NCBI RefSeq assembly: GCF_030767025.1
Contig: NZ_JASITE010000009.1
Coordinates: 124,001-188,000 of the forward strand
From: Nocardia sp. CC227C
GTDB taxonomy: Bacteria; Actinomycetota; Actinomycetes; Mycobacteriales; Mycobacteriaceae
Reading direction: 5' to 3'
DNA: 64,000 bases
Part shown: positions 34,285 to 43,097 of the stretch, piece after piece
Layout: each line of letters starts with the position of its first letter
Position numbering within the stretch: the first letter of the stretch is position 1
The notes under the pieces: model-generated
Told to the model about the DNA's origin: nothing
Databases searched by the model: none
The model's input: the letters and a program-made list of their open reading frames with translations, nothing else
Position numbers and translations under genes: made by a program

Positions 34285-36276
34285 GTGGAGACTGGGGAAC
34301 GCATACAACAGCTCGCGGACCGCATCATGGTGCTGCGGGACGCCTACTATCAGGGCTCGCCGCTGGTCGCGGACGCCGAGTACGACGCGATCGAGGATGA
34401 GCTGCGGGCGCTGGTCGAGGCGCATCCGGAGCTGACGCCCGATCCGAATCCGCTGGAGCAGGTGGGCGCGCCCAACGTATTGCACGCCCCGATCCGGCAT
34501 GCGCGTCCCATGTTGTCGCTGGAGAAGGCGACCACGCCCGAGCAGGTCGAGGCGTTCTTCAACCGCTTCCCCGGCCAGCCGGTGGTGGTGATGCCGAAAC
34601 TCGACGGCCTGTCCCTGTCGCTGGTGTACGAGGACGGGCGGCTGACCCGTGCGGTGACCCGCGGCGACGGCACCACCGGCGATGACGTGACCGTGCTGGT
34701 CCGCGCCCTGGTCGACGGGGTGCCCGAGCGGATCGATGCCCCGGGCCGGGTGGAGGTGCGCGGCGAGGCGGTGATGCTGCGCTCGACCTTCGCCGCCTAC
34801 AACACCGCGCATCCGGACAAACCGCTGATCAACCCGCGCAATGCCGCGGCGGGCACACTGCGTGCCAAGGATCCGGCCACCGTCGCCGAACGGCGGCTGC
34901 GGTTCTTCGGTTTCGATCTGGACACCTCCGAGGGTGGAGCCGCGCTCGATCTGGAGGAGGGCCTGACGACGCTGGGCATCGCGGGCGCGCGGATGCGCCA
35001 CTGCACCGACGCCGAGCAGGCGCAGGCCGCCATCACCGCCGTCGAGCAGGGCCGCAACGAACTCGACTACGACCTCGACGGCGCGGTGCTGCGCCTGGCC
35101 GACCGCGACGCCTACGCCGCGGCCGGAACGCGGTCGAACTCCCCGCGCGGTGCGCTGGCATTCAAGTTCGCCGCCGAGGAGAAGACGACGCTGCTGGCCG
35201 ACGTGGTCTGGGATGTGGGCAAGACCGGCAAGATCGTCCCGGTCGCCTGGCTGGAACCGGTGTTCGTGGGCGGCACCACGGTCACCAAGGCCACCCTGGC
35301 CAATCAGGAGGTGATCCGCGCCCGCGACATCAAGATCGGTGACACGGTGCTGGTGCGCCGCGCGGGCGATGTGATCCCGTTCGTGGCGGGCGTGCTCGAC
35401 GCCTCGAAACGCACCGGCTCCGAACGCGAGATCGTGCCGCCCACCGCCTGCCCCTCCTGCGAACAGCCGGTGGTCGAACAGGGCAACAGCCGAGAACTGT
35501 TCTGCACCAATGTGTCCTGCTCGGCGCAGACGGTGCGCAGGCTCATTCACTGGGCCTCGCGGGCGGCCGCCGATATCGACGCCATCGGACCGGTGTGGAT
35601 CGAGCGTCTGGCCGACGCGGGCATCCTCACCGCCCCCTCGGACTTCTACACCCTCACCAAGGAGCGCCTGCTCGAATTCGACCGCATCGGCGAGGTCTCG
35701 GCACAGCGCATGATCGATTCGATCGACGCCAGCCGCGCGGTCGGCCTGCGCCGCGCCCTGATCGGGTTGGCGATCCCGATGGCCTCCGACGGCACCGCCG
35801 CCCGCCTGGCCCGTGCCGGATTCGGCTCCCTGGAGGAGGTCGCCGACGCGGGCGAGGAGCGCTTGGTGGCGGTGGAGGACATCGGCGCGAAGGTCGCCGC
35901 CTCTCTCGTCACCCACCTCACGCGGCTGCGCCCGGAACTCGAGCGGCTGCGCGCGGCGGGTGTCTCCCTCGACGTCCGCGCGGAGGACCTGCCCCCGGTC
36001 GTGGCCGCGGGCGCACCCCTGGCGGGCAAGACGGTGGTCATCACCGGCGCGATCAGCGACCCCCGCTCCGGCGAGAAGGTCGCCCGCCCGACCTTCCAGC
36101 GCCTGTGCGAGAAGGCCGGCGCCACGGCCGCGTCCTCGGTGTCGGCGAATACCGACCTGCTCATCACCGGCGCGGGTGTCGGCGACGCCAAACTGACCAA
36201 GGCGGACAAGCTCGGCGTCGAGGTCGTCGACCAGGGCCGGATCTGGACCATGCTGATCGAGGCCAATATCGTCTGA
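34285..36276 (+). CDS. ligA: NAD-dependent DNA ligase, LigA family (divergent)
   Basis: 663 residues. The order is: adenylation domain with active-site Lys in MPKLDGLSLSLVYEDG (canonical KIDG region), OB fold, four-Cys zinc finger (CPSCEQP and CTNVSC), helix-hairpin-helix region, and C-terminal BRCT domain (GKTVVITGAI). It seals nicks with NAD. Several canonical motifs are altered (PMLSLEKATTPEQV for PMLSLDNAF, KLDGLSLS for KIDGLAIN) and the usual gatCA neighbours are missing, so it may be a second copy rather than the housekeeping ligase. GTG start 34285. Confidence 0.85.
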   Translation: METGERIQQLADRIMVLRDAYYQGSPLVADAEYDAIEDELRALVEAHPELTPDPNPLEQVGAPNVLHAPIRHARPMLSLEKATTPEQVEAFFNRFPGQPVVVMPKLDGLSLSLVYEDGRLTRAVTRGDGTTGDDVTVLVRALVDGVPERIDAPGRVEVRGEAVMLRSTFAAYNTAHPDKPLINPRNAAAGTLRAKDPATVAERRLRFFGFDLDTSEGGAALDLEEGLTTLGIAGARMRHCTDAEQAQAAITAVEQGRNELDYDLDGAVLRLADRDAYAAAGTRSNSPRGALAFKFAAEEKTTLLADVVWDVGKTGKIVPVAWLEPVFVGGTTVTKATLANQEVIRARDIKIGDTVLVRRAGDVIPFVAGVLDASKRTGSEREIVPPTACPSCEQPVVEQGNSRELFCTNVSCSAQTVRRLIHWASRAAADIDAIGPVWIERLADAGILTAPSDFYTLTKERLLEFDRIGEVSAQRMIDSIDASRAVGLRRALIGLAIPMASDGTAARLARAGFGSLEEVADAGEERLVAVEDIGAKVAASLVTHLTRLRPELERLRAAGVSLDVRAEDLPPVVAAGAPLAGKTVVITGAISDPRSGEKVARPTFQRLCEKAGATAASSVSANTDLLITGAGVGDAKLTKADKLGVEVVDQGRIWTMLIEANIV

Positions 36277-36409
36277 ACCGCCACTCCGCTTCCCCTGTGG
36301 CGCAGCGATATTCGTGACGTCCAGTCCTTTTCGGGCGGCGCGGGGCGGCGTCTGGTAGAACGAGGTGATCGGCCGGGCCGACCTCGGCCGGGACAGGGAG
36401 AGGACGCGG

Positions 36410-37762
36410 GTGGGACCGATCGACGGTGCCGAAGTGCGCAGCCTGGCCCGTCACTGGCGAAAAGCGCTGTCGGACACCAGCTTCGTACCCAAGTCGACCG
36501 ACGAGGTGGAAGGCGGGCTGGCGCGGTGGATCCGGCAGCTCGCGGCGGCGCTCGACCGGGAGAACTTCGATCCCGAGACCGGATCCGAGATCGGGATGGG
36601 CCTGGTGGAAATGGGCTACAGCGCGCCCGTCGTCGTCACCCGTTCCGCCGCCGTGCTGAACCGACTACCCACCCTGCTGCATCGACTGCCGGAGTACACC
36701 TATCGCGCCCGCCTCGCCGAACTCATCGGCGGGCTGGGCACCGGGTACGCCGACGCCCTGCGCGAGCGCACCCTCGCCGAGCAGGAGGCGATCATGCGCG
36801 GCATCGCCGAGGCCCGGCACGCGACCGCGGAAGCCTTGCAGGCCAGCGAGAAACGTTTCCGGGTCATCTTCGACAACGCCCCCGCCGCCATCGCGGTCGG
36901 CGATGTCTTCGGCCGGATCATCGACGCCAACGCCGCACTGTGCGCCATGCTGCGACTGCCGGTCGAGCGGCTGCTCGGCACGGCCGTGCTGGACTATCTG
37001 CATCCCGACGACCTGCCCGACGTACAGGAGATGATCTACCGTGACCTGGTCACCTCCGGCTCCGGAACCGTCCGCTTCGAGAAGAGATTCCGTAGCGCCG
37101 ACGGCGAATGGCTGTGGGGCGCACTGGCGGTGACCTTCGTGACCGGCATCGGCGACGGCCAGGACTATCTGCTCGCCATCGGCGAGGACGTCACCGAGCG
37201 ACGCCGCGTGCAGTCGGCCCTGCATCACCAGGCGCGACACGATCCGCTCACCGGTCTGCCCAACCGGCTGCTGCTGGCCGAGGAGTTCGCCGCCGTCCGG
37301 CAGCGCGCGGCGACCGAGCTGATCGGCCTGTGCCTGCTGGACCTGGACGGCTTCAAACAGGTCAACGACCGCAACGGGCACGGCGTCGGCGACCGGCTGC
37401 TGATCGCTGTCGCCGAGCGGCTGCGCGAGCGGGCGGGCTGCCCGGGCCGGCTGCTGGTCCGGCTCGGCGGTGACGAGTTCGTCGTCCTGATCACCCCGCC
37501 GACGACCACCCCGGATGTCATTGCCGCCGCGAACGCGCTGATCACCGCGCTGGCGGAGCCGATCCCGCTCGACGACGAGGCGATCCGCGTCTCCGGCAGC
37601 GTGGGAGTGACGGTGCGGCGCGCCGACGCCGGCGACCTCGACACCTTCATCGCCGCCGCCGACCGCGGCCTCTACCGCGCCAAGTCCCGCCATCGCGGCA
37701 CCTGGACCCTCGACACCGATCCCGATCCGATCACCACGACCGAAAGACGCGTATCCCCATGA
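36410..37762 (+). CDS. PAS-GGDEF diguanylate cyclase
   Basis: About 450 residues: an N-terminal helical sensor-like domain (1-130), a PAS domain (about 145-265; FRVIFDNAPAAIAVGD, LHPDDLPDV, DVTERRRV), and a C-terminal GGDEF domain (DPLTGLPNR, LLDLDGFKQVND, RLGGDEFVVL). The intact GGDEF signature indicates cyclic-di-GMP synthesis; no EAL domain and no RxxD inhibitory site are seen. GTG 36410 is chosen for the GGGAGAGG about six bases upstream. The stop overlaps the next gene (ATGA). Confidence 0.88.
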   Translation: MGPIDGAEVRSLARHWRKALSDTSFVPKSTDEVEGGLARWIRQLAAALDRENFDPETGSEIGMGLVEMGYSAPVVVTRSAAVLNRLPTLLHRLPEYTYRARLAELIGGLGTGYADALRERTLAEQEAIMRGIAEARHATAEALQASEKRFRVIFDNAPAAIAVGDVFGRIIDANAALCAMLRLPVERLLGTAVLDYLHPDDLPDVQEMIYRDLVTSGSGTVRFEKRFRSADGEWLWGALAVTFVTGIGDGQDYLLAIGEDVTERRRVQSALHHQARHDPLTGLPNRLLLAEEFAAVRQRAATELIGLCLLDLDGFKQVNDRNGHGVGDRLLIAVAERLRERAGCPGRLLVRLGGDEFVVLITPPTTTPDVIAAANALITALAEPIPLDDEAIRVSGSVGVTVRRADAGDLDTFIAAADRGLYRAKSRHRGTWTLDTDPDPITTTERRVSP

Positions 37763-38568
37763 CCACCCTTCCCGACTGGGCGCCGCCCACCGTCGACCCC
37801 ACCGTCCCCTGCGCGGCGCGCATCTACGACTACTGCGTCGGCGGCATGCACAATTTCGAGGTCGACCGCGAGTTCGTGCGCCGCGGCTCGGTGCTGTGGC
37901 CGGAGCTGCCCTCGATCATGCGCGCCAACCGCGCCTTCCTACGCCGCGCGACGCTGGAACTGAGCCGTGCGGGGGTGCGGCAGTTCCTCGACATCGGTTC
38001 CGGCATTCCCACCTCCGGCAATGTGCACGAGGTCGTGCAGGCGCTCGATCCGGCGGCGCGGGTGGCCTATGTGGACATCGATCCGGTCGCGGTGTCGATG
38101 AGCCGGTCTCTGCTGACCGATGTGCCGAATACCGTCGCGGTGCACGGTGATTTCCGCAAGATCGACGATATTCTCGCCGACCCGGACGTCCGCGGTCTGA
38201 TCGACTTCGACCAACCCGTCGCCGTGCTCCTGGTGGCCATCCTGCATTTCATCCCCGACTCCGCCGATCCCGCCGGTCTGATCGCCCGCATCCGCGACAC
38301 CCTGCCGAAGGGCAGCTACCTGGCGCTGTCGCACTTCAGCAGCGACGGTCCGCCCGAGGCGGTGCAGGGCGTCATCGATATGACCCGCGCGACCCCCACC
38401 CCGCTCCAGCTGCGCCCCTACGACCGGGTGCACGCGCTGTTCGACGGATTCGACCTCCTCGAGCCCGGACTGGTCACCCTCGAGCGCTGGCGGCCCGACT
38501 CCGAGGAACCCGCCGAACCGGCCACCAACCGCTTCCACGATTACGCGGGCGTCGGCATGACCCGCTGA
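37759..38568 (+). CDS. DUF574/Methyltransf_19 SAM-dependent methyltransferase
   Basis: 269 residues, typical of the actinobacterial DUF574 family: CAARIYDYCVGGMHNFEVDR, FLDIGSGIPTSGNVHEV (SAM motif I), VAYVDIDPVAVSMS and YDRVHALFDGFDLL. Substrate unknown. It is translationally coupled to the diguanylate cyclase gene by a four-base overlap, an unusual pairing that could place it under the same signal. Confidence 0.9.
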   Translation: MTTLPDWAPPTVDPTVPCAARIYDYCVGGMHNFEVDREFVRRGSVLWPELPSIMRANRAFLRRATLELSRAGVRQFLDIGSGIPTSGNVHEVVQALDPAARVAYVDIDPVAVSMSRSLLTDVPNTVAVHGDFRKIDDILADPDVRGLIDFDQPVAVLLVAILHFIPDSADPAGLIARIRDTLPKGSYLALSHFSSDGPPEAVQGVIDMTRATPTPLQLRPYDRVHALFDGFDLLEPGLVTLERWRPDSEEPAEPATNRFHDYAGVGMTR

Positions 38569-38602
38569 CCACGCCGACGTCGATGCCCGCCCACCGGATC
38601 GG

Positions 38603-39823
38603 TCAGTCGTAGGCGACCTTCCAGCTCTTGATCGCGTTCAGCCAGCCCGAGCGCAGGCGGACGGGCGGGGAGATCTCCCGCAGGTCGGGCATCACGTCGG
38701 CGATGGTGTCGAACATCAGGTCGATTTCCAGGCGGGCCAGATTGGCGCCGGCGCAGTGGTGGTTGCCGGAGCCGCCGAACGCGACGTGCGGATTGTGCTC
38801 GCGCAGGATGTCGAACCGGAAGGGGTCGTCGAAGGCTGATTCGTCGAAATTGGCCGAGGCGTAGAACAATCCGATCCGGTCCCCCTTCGCGATGGGCCGA
38901 CCGCCGATCTCGGTGTCGCGCAGCGCGGTGCGCTGAATCGCCACCACCGGGGTCGCCCAGCGCACGATCTCGTCGGGCGCGGTGCGCGGACGCCGCGCCT
39001 TGTAGATCTCCCATTGCTCCGGGTGGTCGACGAACGCCTTCATGCCGAGGCTGATGGCATTGCGGGTGGTCTCGTTGCCGCCGACGATGAGCAGCACCAC
39101 GAACCACGCGAACTCCTCCGAGGTCAGGCCCGCGCCGTCGACATCGGCCCGCAGCAGCGAGGTGACGATGTCGTCGGCCGGACAGCCGCGCTTGTGCTCG
39201 GCGAGGTTCCACGCGTAGCCCATGACCCCGGCGGTGGCCATCCGGTGGTCGCCCTCGTAGTCCGGATCGTCGTAGCCCATCATCTGATTGGTCCACTCGA
39301 ACAGCTGCCCGCGGTCGTCCGGCGGCACCCCCAGCAGCTCAGCGATGGCCTGCACCGGCAGCTCGGCGGCCACCTGTTCGACGAAGTCACCGCCACCGGA
39401 TGCCCTGGCCTCGTGCACGATTCGCTCGGCGCGCGCCCGCAGCGCATCCCGCAGCGACGCCACCGCGCGCGGCGTGAAGCCCCTGGCGATGATGCGCCGA
39501 TACCGGGTGTGCTTGGGCGGGTCCATATTCAGCAGCATCGCGCGCTGGATCTCGATCTCCGCCCGGGTGGCGTCGCTGGGTTGCCGGATGACCGCGGTGT
39601 TCTCCTCGGCGGAGAACACCTCCGGGTTCCGCGAAATCTCCTTGATGTCTTCGAGTCTGGTGACGACCCAGTAACCGCCGGTATCGAATCCGCTACTGGC
39701 GTCGGACTGCGGATTCCAGTACACCGGTGCGGTGCGGCGCAGTTCGGCGAATTCCTCGACGGGCAGCCGCTGGGCGAGCAGGTCCGGATCGGTGAAATCG
39801 AAACCGGGGGGCAGAGACGGCAC
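38603..39823 (-). CDS. Cytochrome P450, CYP125-like steroid C26-monooxygenase
   Basis: 406 residues. I-helix VGGNETTRN, ExxR in DEIVRWATPV, heme loop FGGSGNHHCAGANLAR. Long stretches match CYP125 (LPPGFDFTDPDLLAQRLPVEEFAELR at the start, LRSGWLNAIKSW at the end), the family that hydroxylates the cholesterol side chain at C26. The proximal Cys and acid-alcohol pair are intact. GTG 39823 follows AGGAGG by five bases. It is not flanked by other cholesterol genes, so it is probably a paralogue. An imperfect GTGA...TCAC palindrome lies just upstream of the ribosome site. Confidence 0.85.
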   Translation of the reverse strand: MPSLPPGFDFTDPDLLAQRLPVEEFAELRRTAPVYWNPQSDASSGFDTGGYWVVTRLEDIKEISRNPEVFSAEENTAVIRQPSDATRAEIEIQRAMLLNMDPPKHTRYRRIIARGFTPRAVASLRDALRARAERIVHEARASGGGDFVEQVAAELPVQAIAELLGVPPDDRGQLFEWTNQMMGYDDPDYEGDHRMATAGVMGYAWNLAEHKRGCPADDIVTSLLRADVDGAGLTSEEFAWFVVLLIVGGNETTRNAISLGMKAFVDHPEQWEIYKARRPRTAPDEIVRWATPVVAIQRTALRDTEIGGRPIAKGDRIGLFYASANFDESAFDDPFRFDILREHNPHVAFGGSGNHHCAGANLARLEIDLMFDTIADVMPDLREISPPVRLRSGWLNAIKSWKVAYD

Positions 39824-39898
39824 GAAACCTCCTGTGACACATGATCACCAGAAGTGAACCACGCTGTATCCACAGTTGCGCGCTGGGACGGCACCGAT

Positions 39899-40393
39899 TC
39901 AGGAGTCGTACTTCGTAATGGGATCGCCGGTGCCGGTGGTGATCAGCTGCGGCAGGCTCTTGGTGATGTAGAAGTTCCAGCCGCCGTAGCAGGCTTCGAA
40001 GCACTCCGATGCCGCGGCGTCGAGACCCACATGGGTGAAATGGAGGGTGGCGCCCTCCGGGGTGGCGCGGAGATCGAAGACGACGTCGGTGCCGGTCCAC
40101 TCGTCCCGGTCGGCGATGAAGGTGAGCACCGAGTCCACGACGTGCCAGACCATCCGCTCGCCGGGGACGGCCTCGGTGATGCGGAATCGGCAGTAGCGGA
40201 TGCCGGTCTTGTCCCGGACGGTCTCGCCCGCGTACTTGCTGTCGTCGGTGAAGATGAATTCGTCGTGCACCGCGACGGTGTCGCCGATGATGTTCTCGTT
40301 CCACCAGCCGCGGACATCGGTGATGGCCGCGTAGACCTCGTCGGGGGTGCGGTCGACGGACATGGTGGCGGTCAGGTGCTGGGTGTTCGACAT
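39899..40393 (-). CDS. SRPBCC (AHSA1-like) domain protein
   Basis: 164 residues with the START/AHSA1 pattern: TATMSVDRTPDEVYAAITDVRGWW at the front, then WHVVDSVLTFIADRDEWTGTDVVF and a C-terminal helix (CYGGWNFYITKSLPQL). Such proteins bind small hydrophobic ligands; the ligand here is unknown. The ATG at 40393 has GGAGAGG upstream. It lies downstream of the ECF sigma factor on the same strand, 111 bases away. Confidence 0.82.
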   Translation of the reverse strand: MSNTQHLTATMSVDRTPDEVYAAITDVRGWWNENIIGDTVAVHDEFIFTDDSKYAGETVRDKTGIRYCRFRITEAVPGERMVWHVVDSVLTFIADRDEWTGTDVVFDLRATPEGATLHFTHVGLDAAASECFEACYGGWNFYITKSLPQLITTGTGDPITKYDS

Positions 40394-40504
40394 TGTCGTT
40401 CCTCTCCATCGGGTGGTTTTGCCCCACCGACGAAGGGCCATGCGCGGGATCGACATCGGCGCGAGAAATTTCCCGAGAATCTTGTGGAACGGCCGAGGCG
40501 CAGG

Positions 40505-41722
40505 TCAGAGCCCGCGCAGCCGGTCGGCGAGATAGCGGCGCTCGGCATCGGTCGGTGCCAGCGTCAACGCTTCCTCGTAGGCCGAGGCCGCCGCGTCGGC
40601 CCGGCCGTCCCGGCGCAGCAGGTCCGCCCGGGTCGCGGGCAGCAGGTAGTAGCCGTCCAGGCGTCCGGACGCGGCGAGCTCGTCGACCAGGGCCAGACCC
40701 TCCGGGATGCCCGCGGACATGGCCACCGCCACCGCGCGATTGAGCTCGACCACGGGTGAGGGCGCCAGCCGCGCCAGCTCGCCGTAGAGCAGCGCGATCT
40801 GCGCCCAGTCGGTGCCCGCGGCATCGGGCGCGGTGGCGTGGCAGGCGGCGATCGCGGCCTGCACCTGATACGGCCCGGGACGCCGCAGGGTCAGCGCCTC
40901 GTCCAGCGTGGCCACGCCCTCCGCGATCAGCGCGCGATCCCAGCGGGACCGGTCCTGGTCCTCCAGCGTGACCAGCACGCCGTCGGCGGTGCGCTGGTCC
41001 CGGCGCGCCTCGTGCAACAGCATCAGCGCCAGCAGACCGCGCACCTCGGGCTCGGCGGGCAGCAGTCGGGCCAGCATCCGGGCGAGGTGGATGCCCTCGC
41101 CCGTCAGCGCACGCTGTCCGTCCTCGTCGCCGTACCCCTGATTGAAGATCAGATAGAGCACCGCCAGCACCGCGGGCAGCCGGTGCGGCAACAGTTCCGC
41201 CGGTGGCACCCGATACGGGATCCCGGCCTCGACGATCTTGCGCTTGGCGCGCACCAGGCGCTGCGCCATGGTGGACTCGGCGGTCAGGAACGCCCGCGCG
41301 ATCTCGGCCGTACTCAGCCCCGCCAGCGTCCGCAGGGTGAGCGCGACCCGGGCCGGAAACGGCAGCGCGGGATGGCAACACGTGAAGATCAGCCGCAACA
41401 GCTCGTCCGGGATGGCGGTCGTCGCGGGTTCGACGGGATCCCGGATCAGCACGGCGAGCTGCCGCAGTTTCCTGCTCGCGGCGGTGTCGCGGCGCAGCCG
41501 GTCGGTGGCGCGGTTGCGCGCCGTCGTGGTGAGCCACGCCCCCGGACGATTCGGAACGCCGTCGCGCTCCCACGCCACCAATGCCGCGGCGAACGCGTCC
41601 TGCGCGCAGTCCTCGGCCAGTTGCCAGTCCCCCGTCGCCCCGATCAGGGTGGCGACCACCTGCCCCCACTCGTCCCGGTACGCCGCCGCGACGGCGTCTC
41701 GAACCTGCTGCGGCGCGGTCAT
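40505..41722 (-). CDS. ECF42-type RNA polymerase sigma factor
   Basis: 405 residues. Sigma region 2 (DWQLAEDCAQDAFAAAL, LTTTARNRATDRLRR), region 4 (LTLRTLAGLSTAEIARAFL, TMAQRLVRAKRKI), and the long TPR-like C-terminal extension of ECF42 proteins (ELNRAVAVAMSAG, PTDAERRYLADRL). ECF42 sigma factors are typically linked to YCII/DGPF-domain genes, as here: the ATG overlaps the stop of the YCII region by four bases. No anti-sigma factor is nearby; the C-terminal extension is thought to replace it. Confidence 0.9.
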   Translation of the reverse strand: MTAPQQVRDAVAAAYRDEWGQVVATLIGATGDWQLAEDCAQDAFAAALVAWERDGVPNRPGAWLTTTARNRATDRLRRDTAASRKLRQLAVLIRDPVEPATTAIPDELLRLIFTCCHPALPFPARVALTLRTLAGLSTAEIARAFLTAESTMAQRLVRAKRKIVEAGIPYRVPPAELLPHRLPAVLAVLYLIFNQGYGDEDGQRALTGEGIHLARMLARLLPAEPEVRGLLALMLLHEARRDQRTADGVLVTLEDQDRSRWDRALIAEGVATLDEALTLRRPGPYQVQAAIAACHATAPDAAGTDWAQIALLYGELARLAPSPVVELNRAVAVAMSAGIPEGLALVDELAASGRLDGYYLLPATRADLLRRDGRADAAASAYEEALTLAPTDAERRYLADRLRGL

Positions 41723-42054
41723 TCCCACACGGGCCGGACCTCGACGCACCCCCGGCTCGCATACGGGTGCCGCGCCGCGATCTCGATCGCCTCGTCCAGA
41801 TCCGCGCACTCGATGATGTCGATACCGCCGATGAAGTCCTTCGTCTCCGCGAACGGCCCATCGGACACCAGCGTCTCCCCGTCCCGCACCCGCACCGTCG
41901 TCGCATCGGCCACCGGCCGCAACCGCGCACCGCCCAACACGCCGCCGCGTCGTTCCACCTCCGCGGAGTACTCCGCGAACGCCGGATCCGCCGCGATCTC
42001 CGCCATGCTCGGCACGATCTTCTCGTCGTCGCAGATCAGCAAGACGTACTTCAT
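41719..42054 (-). other. YCII/DGPF-domain region with possible separate start
   Basis: If translated separately, ATG 42054 would give a standard 111-residue YCII protein with DGPFAETKD and the conserved His (AARHPYASRGCVEVRPV). CATATT lies 7-12 bases upstream of that ATG, the position of a -10 element for a leaderless transcript, so independent expression is possible despite the continuous frame. Confidence 0.5.
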
Positions 42055-43023
42055 GCCCCCAATATGCCGGACCGACCCGTCGCGAACCAGCGAAACGCGG
42101 GACCCCGACACCGACTCCGCACGCTCGGTCCAGGTCGAGACGCCCTCGCGCAGCGCGGACATCAGGGCGCGGATGAGCGGCCCCTCCGCGGCGGCGCGCC
42201 AGACCATCCGGATATCCCGGCGCAGCGGTGTGGCACAGCGAACGAACCGCACCCCCGGCGGTGCGGCGCGCTGTGCGAGTTCCGGAATCAGCGCGGCCGC
42301 CAGACCGGCTGCGACCAGACTCAATTGGGTGGCGTAATCGGCCACCGTATAACGGATTTCGGGTTCCACACCGCACCCGCGGCCCCAGTGCAGGAGGGCG
42401 TCGTACGGGTCGGTTCCGGCCGGGCAGTTCGTCCACGCCAGGTCACCCAGAGCCGCGAGATCGAGTTCATCGGCGGCGGCGAGGGGGTGATCGGCGGCGA
42501 GGGCGATATCGACCGACTCGCTGAGCAGCACATGCCCGACAACGCCGTCGGGCAGCCGCAGCGGACGCGTCGGCCAGTCGTCGGCGAGCACGGCGTCGAG
42601 ATCCCCGGTGAACAGCCGCGGCAACAACTCGATCACCTCGCCGTCGCACACGCTCGGTCGCACCCGTGGATGCTCGCGCAGGAGCGAACCCAGTGCGGTG
42701 GTCAGCAGTCCGCGCACGGTGCTGCTCACCGCGCCGATACGCAGCGGCCCGACGGCTTCGCCCCGCAGATCCCGCAGATCGGCCTCCGCGGCCTCGGCGC
42801 ACCGCACGACCGCCCGCGCGTGGGCGGCCAGCACCAGGCCGGCGCGGGTGAGCCGGATGCCCCGGCCGGCGGGCTCCAGCAGTTGGTGACCGGTCTCCCG
42901 TTCCAGCTTGTCGATCTGCTGCGAGAGCCCGGAGGCGGTGATGTGCAGTTCCCGCGCCGCACCCGCGATGGAGCCGTGCGACGCGACGGCCGCGAGCGCG
43001 CGCAGCCGATCCAATCCGAACAC
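41719..43023 (-). CDS. LysR regulator in one frame with C-terminal YCII domain
   Basis: One uninterrupted 434-codon frame. Residues 1-295 are a LysR regulator: HTH (LDRLRALAAVASHGSIAGAARELHITASGLSQQIDKLE) and substrate-binding domain. After a linker of about 30 residues, residues 324-434 are a YCII/DGPF domain (MKYVLLICDDEK, SDGPFAETKDFIGG), the usual partner of the downstream ECF42 sigma factor. No stop separates them. The internal ATG of the YCII part (42054) has no spaced ribosome site, only GGGGG touching it. Either a true fusion or two genes that lost an intervening stop. The LysR part is divergent from the EamA gene, the common arrangement. Confidence 0.7.
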   Translation of the reverse strand: MFGLDRLRALAAVASHGSIAGAARELHITASGLSQQIDKLERETGHQLLEPAGRGIRLTRAGLVLAAHARAVVRCAEAAEADLRDLRGEAVGPLRIGAVSSTVRGLLTTALGSLLREHPRVRPSVCDGEVIELLPRLFTGDLDAVLADDWPTRPLRLPDGVVGHVLLSESVDIALAADHPLAAADELDLAALGDLAWTNCPAGTDPYDALLHWGRGCGVEPEIRYTVADYATQLSLVAAGLAAALIPELAQRAAPPGVRFVRCATPLRRDIRMVWRAAAEGPLIRALMSALREGVSTWTERAESVSGSRVSLVRDGSVRHIGGMKYVLLICDDEKIVPSMAEIAADPAFAEYSAEVERRGGVLGGARLRPVADATTVRVRDGETLVSDGPFAETKDFIGGIDIIECADLDEAIEIAARHPYASRGCVEVRPVWE

Positions 43024-43042
43024 CTAAGCAACGCTACTGATT

Positions 43043-43060
43043 TCCGCCAAGAAATGCGGA
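43043..43060. promoter_or_regulatory. Candidate LysR binding site
   Basis: TCCGC and GCGGA, separated by eight bases, form an inverted repeat in the 74-base divergent region between the LysR frame and the EamA gene. The position fits a LysR box; the arms are short. Confidence 0.35.
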
Positions 43061-43097
43061 CTGTTCCTAATCTCTCGCATGCCGCACGGTGACAACT

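Noticed and set aside
39824..39850. KstR-type cholesterol operator upstream of the CYP125-like gene
   Set aside because: Only a loose GTGA-N7-TCAC palindrome is present and it does not match the KstR consensus I know.
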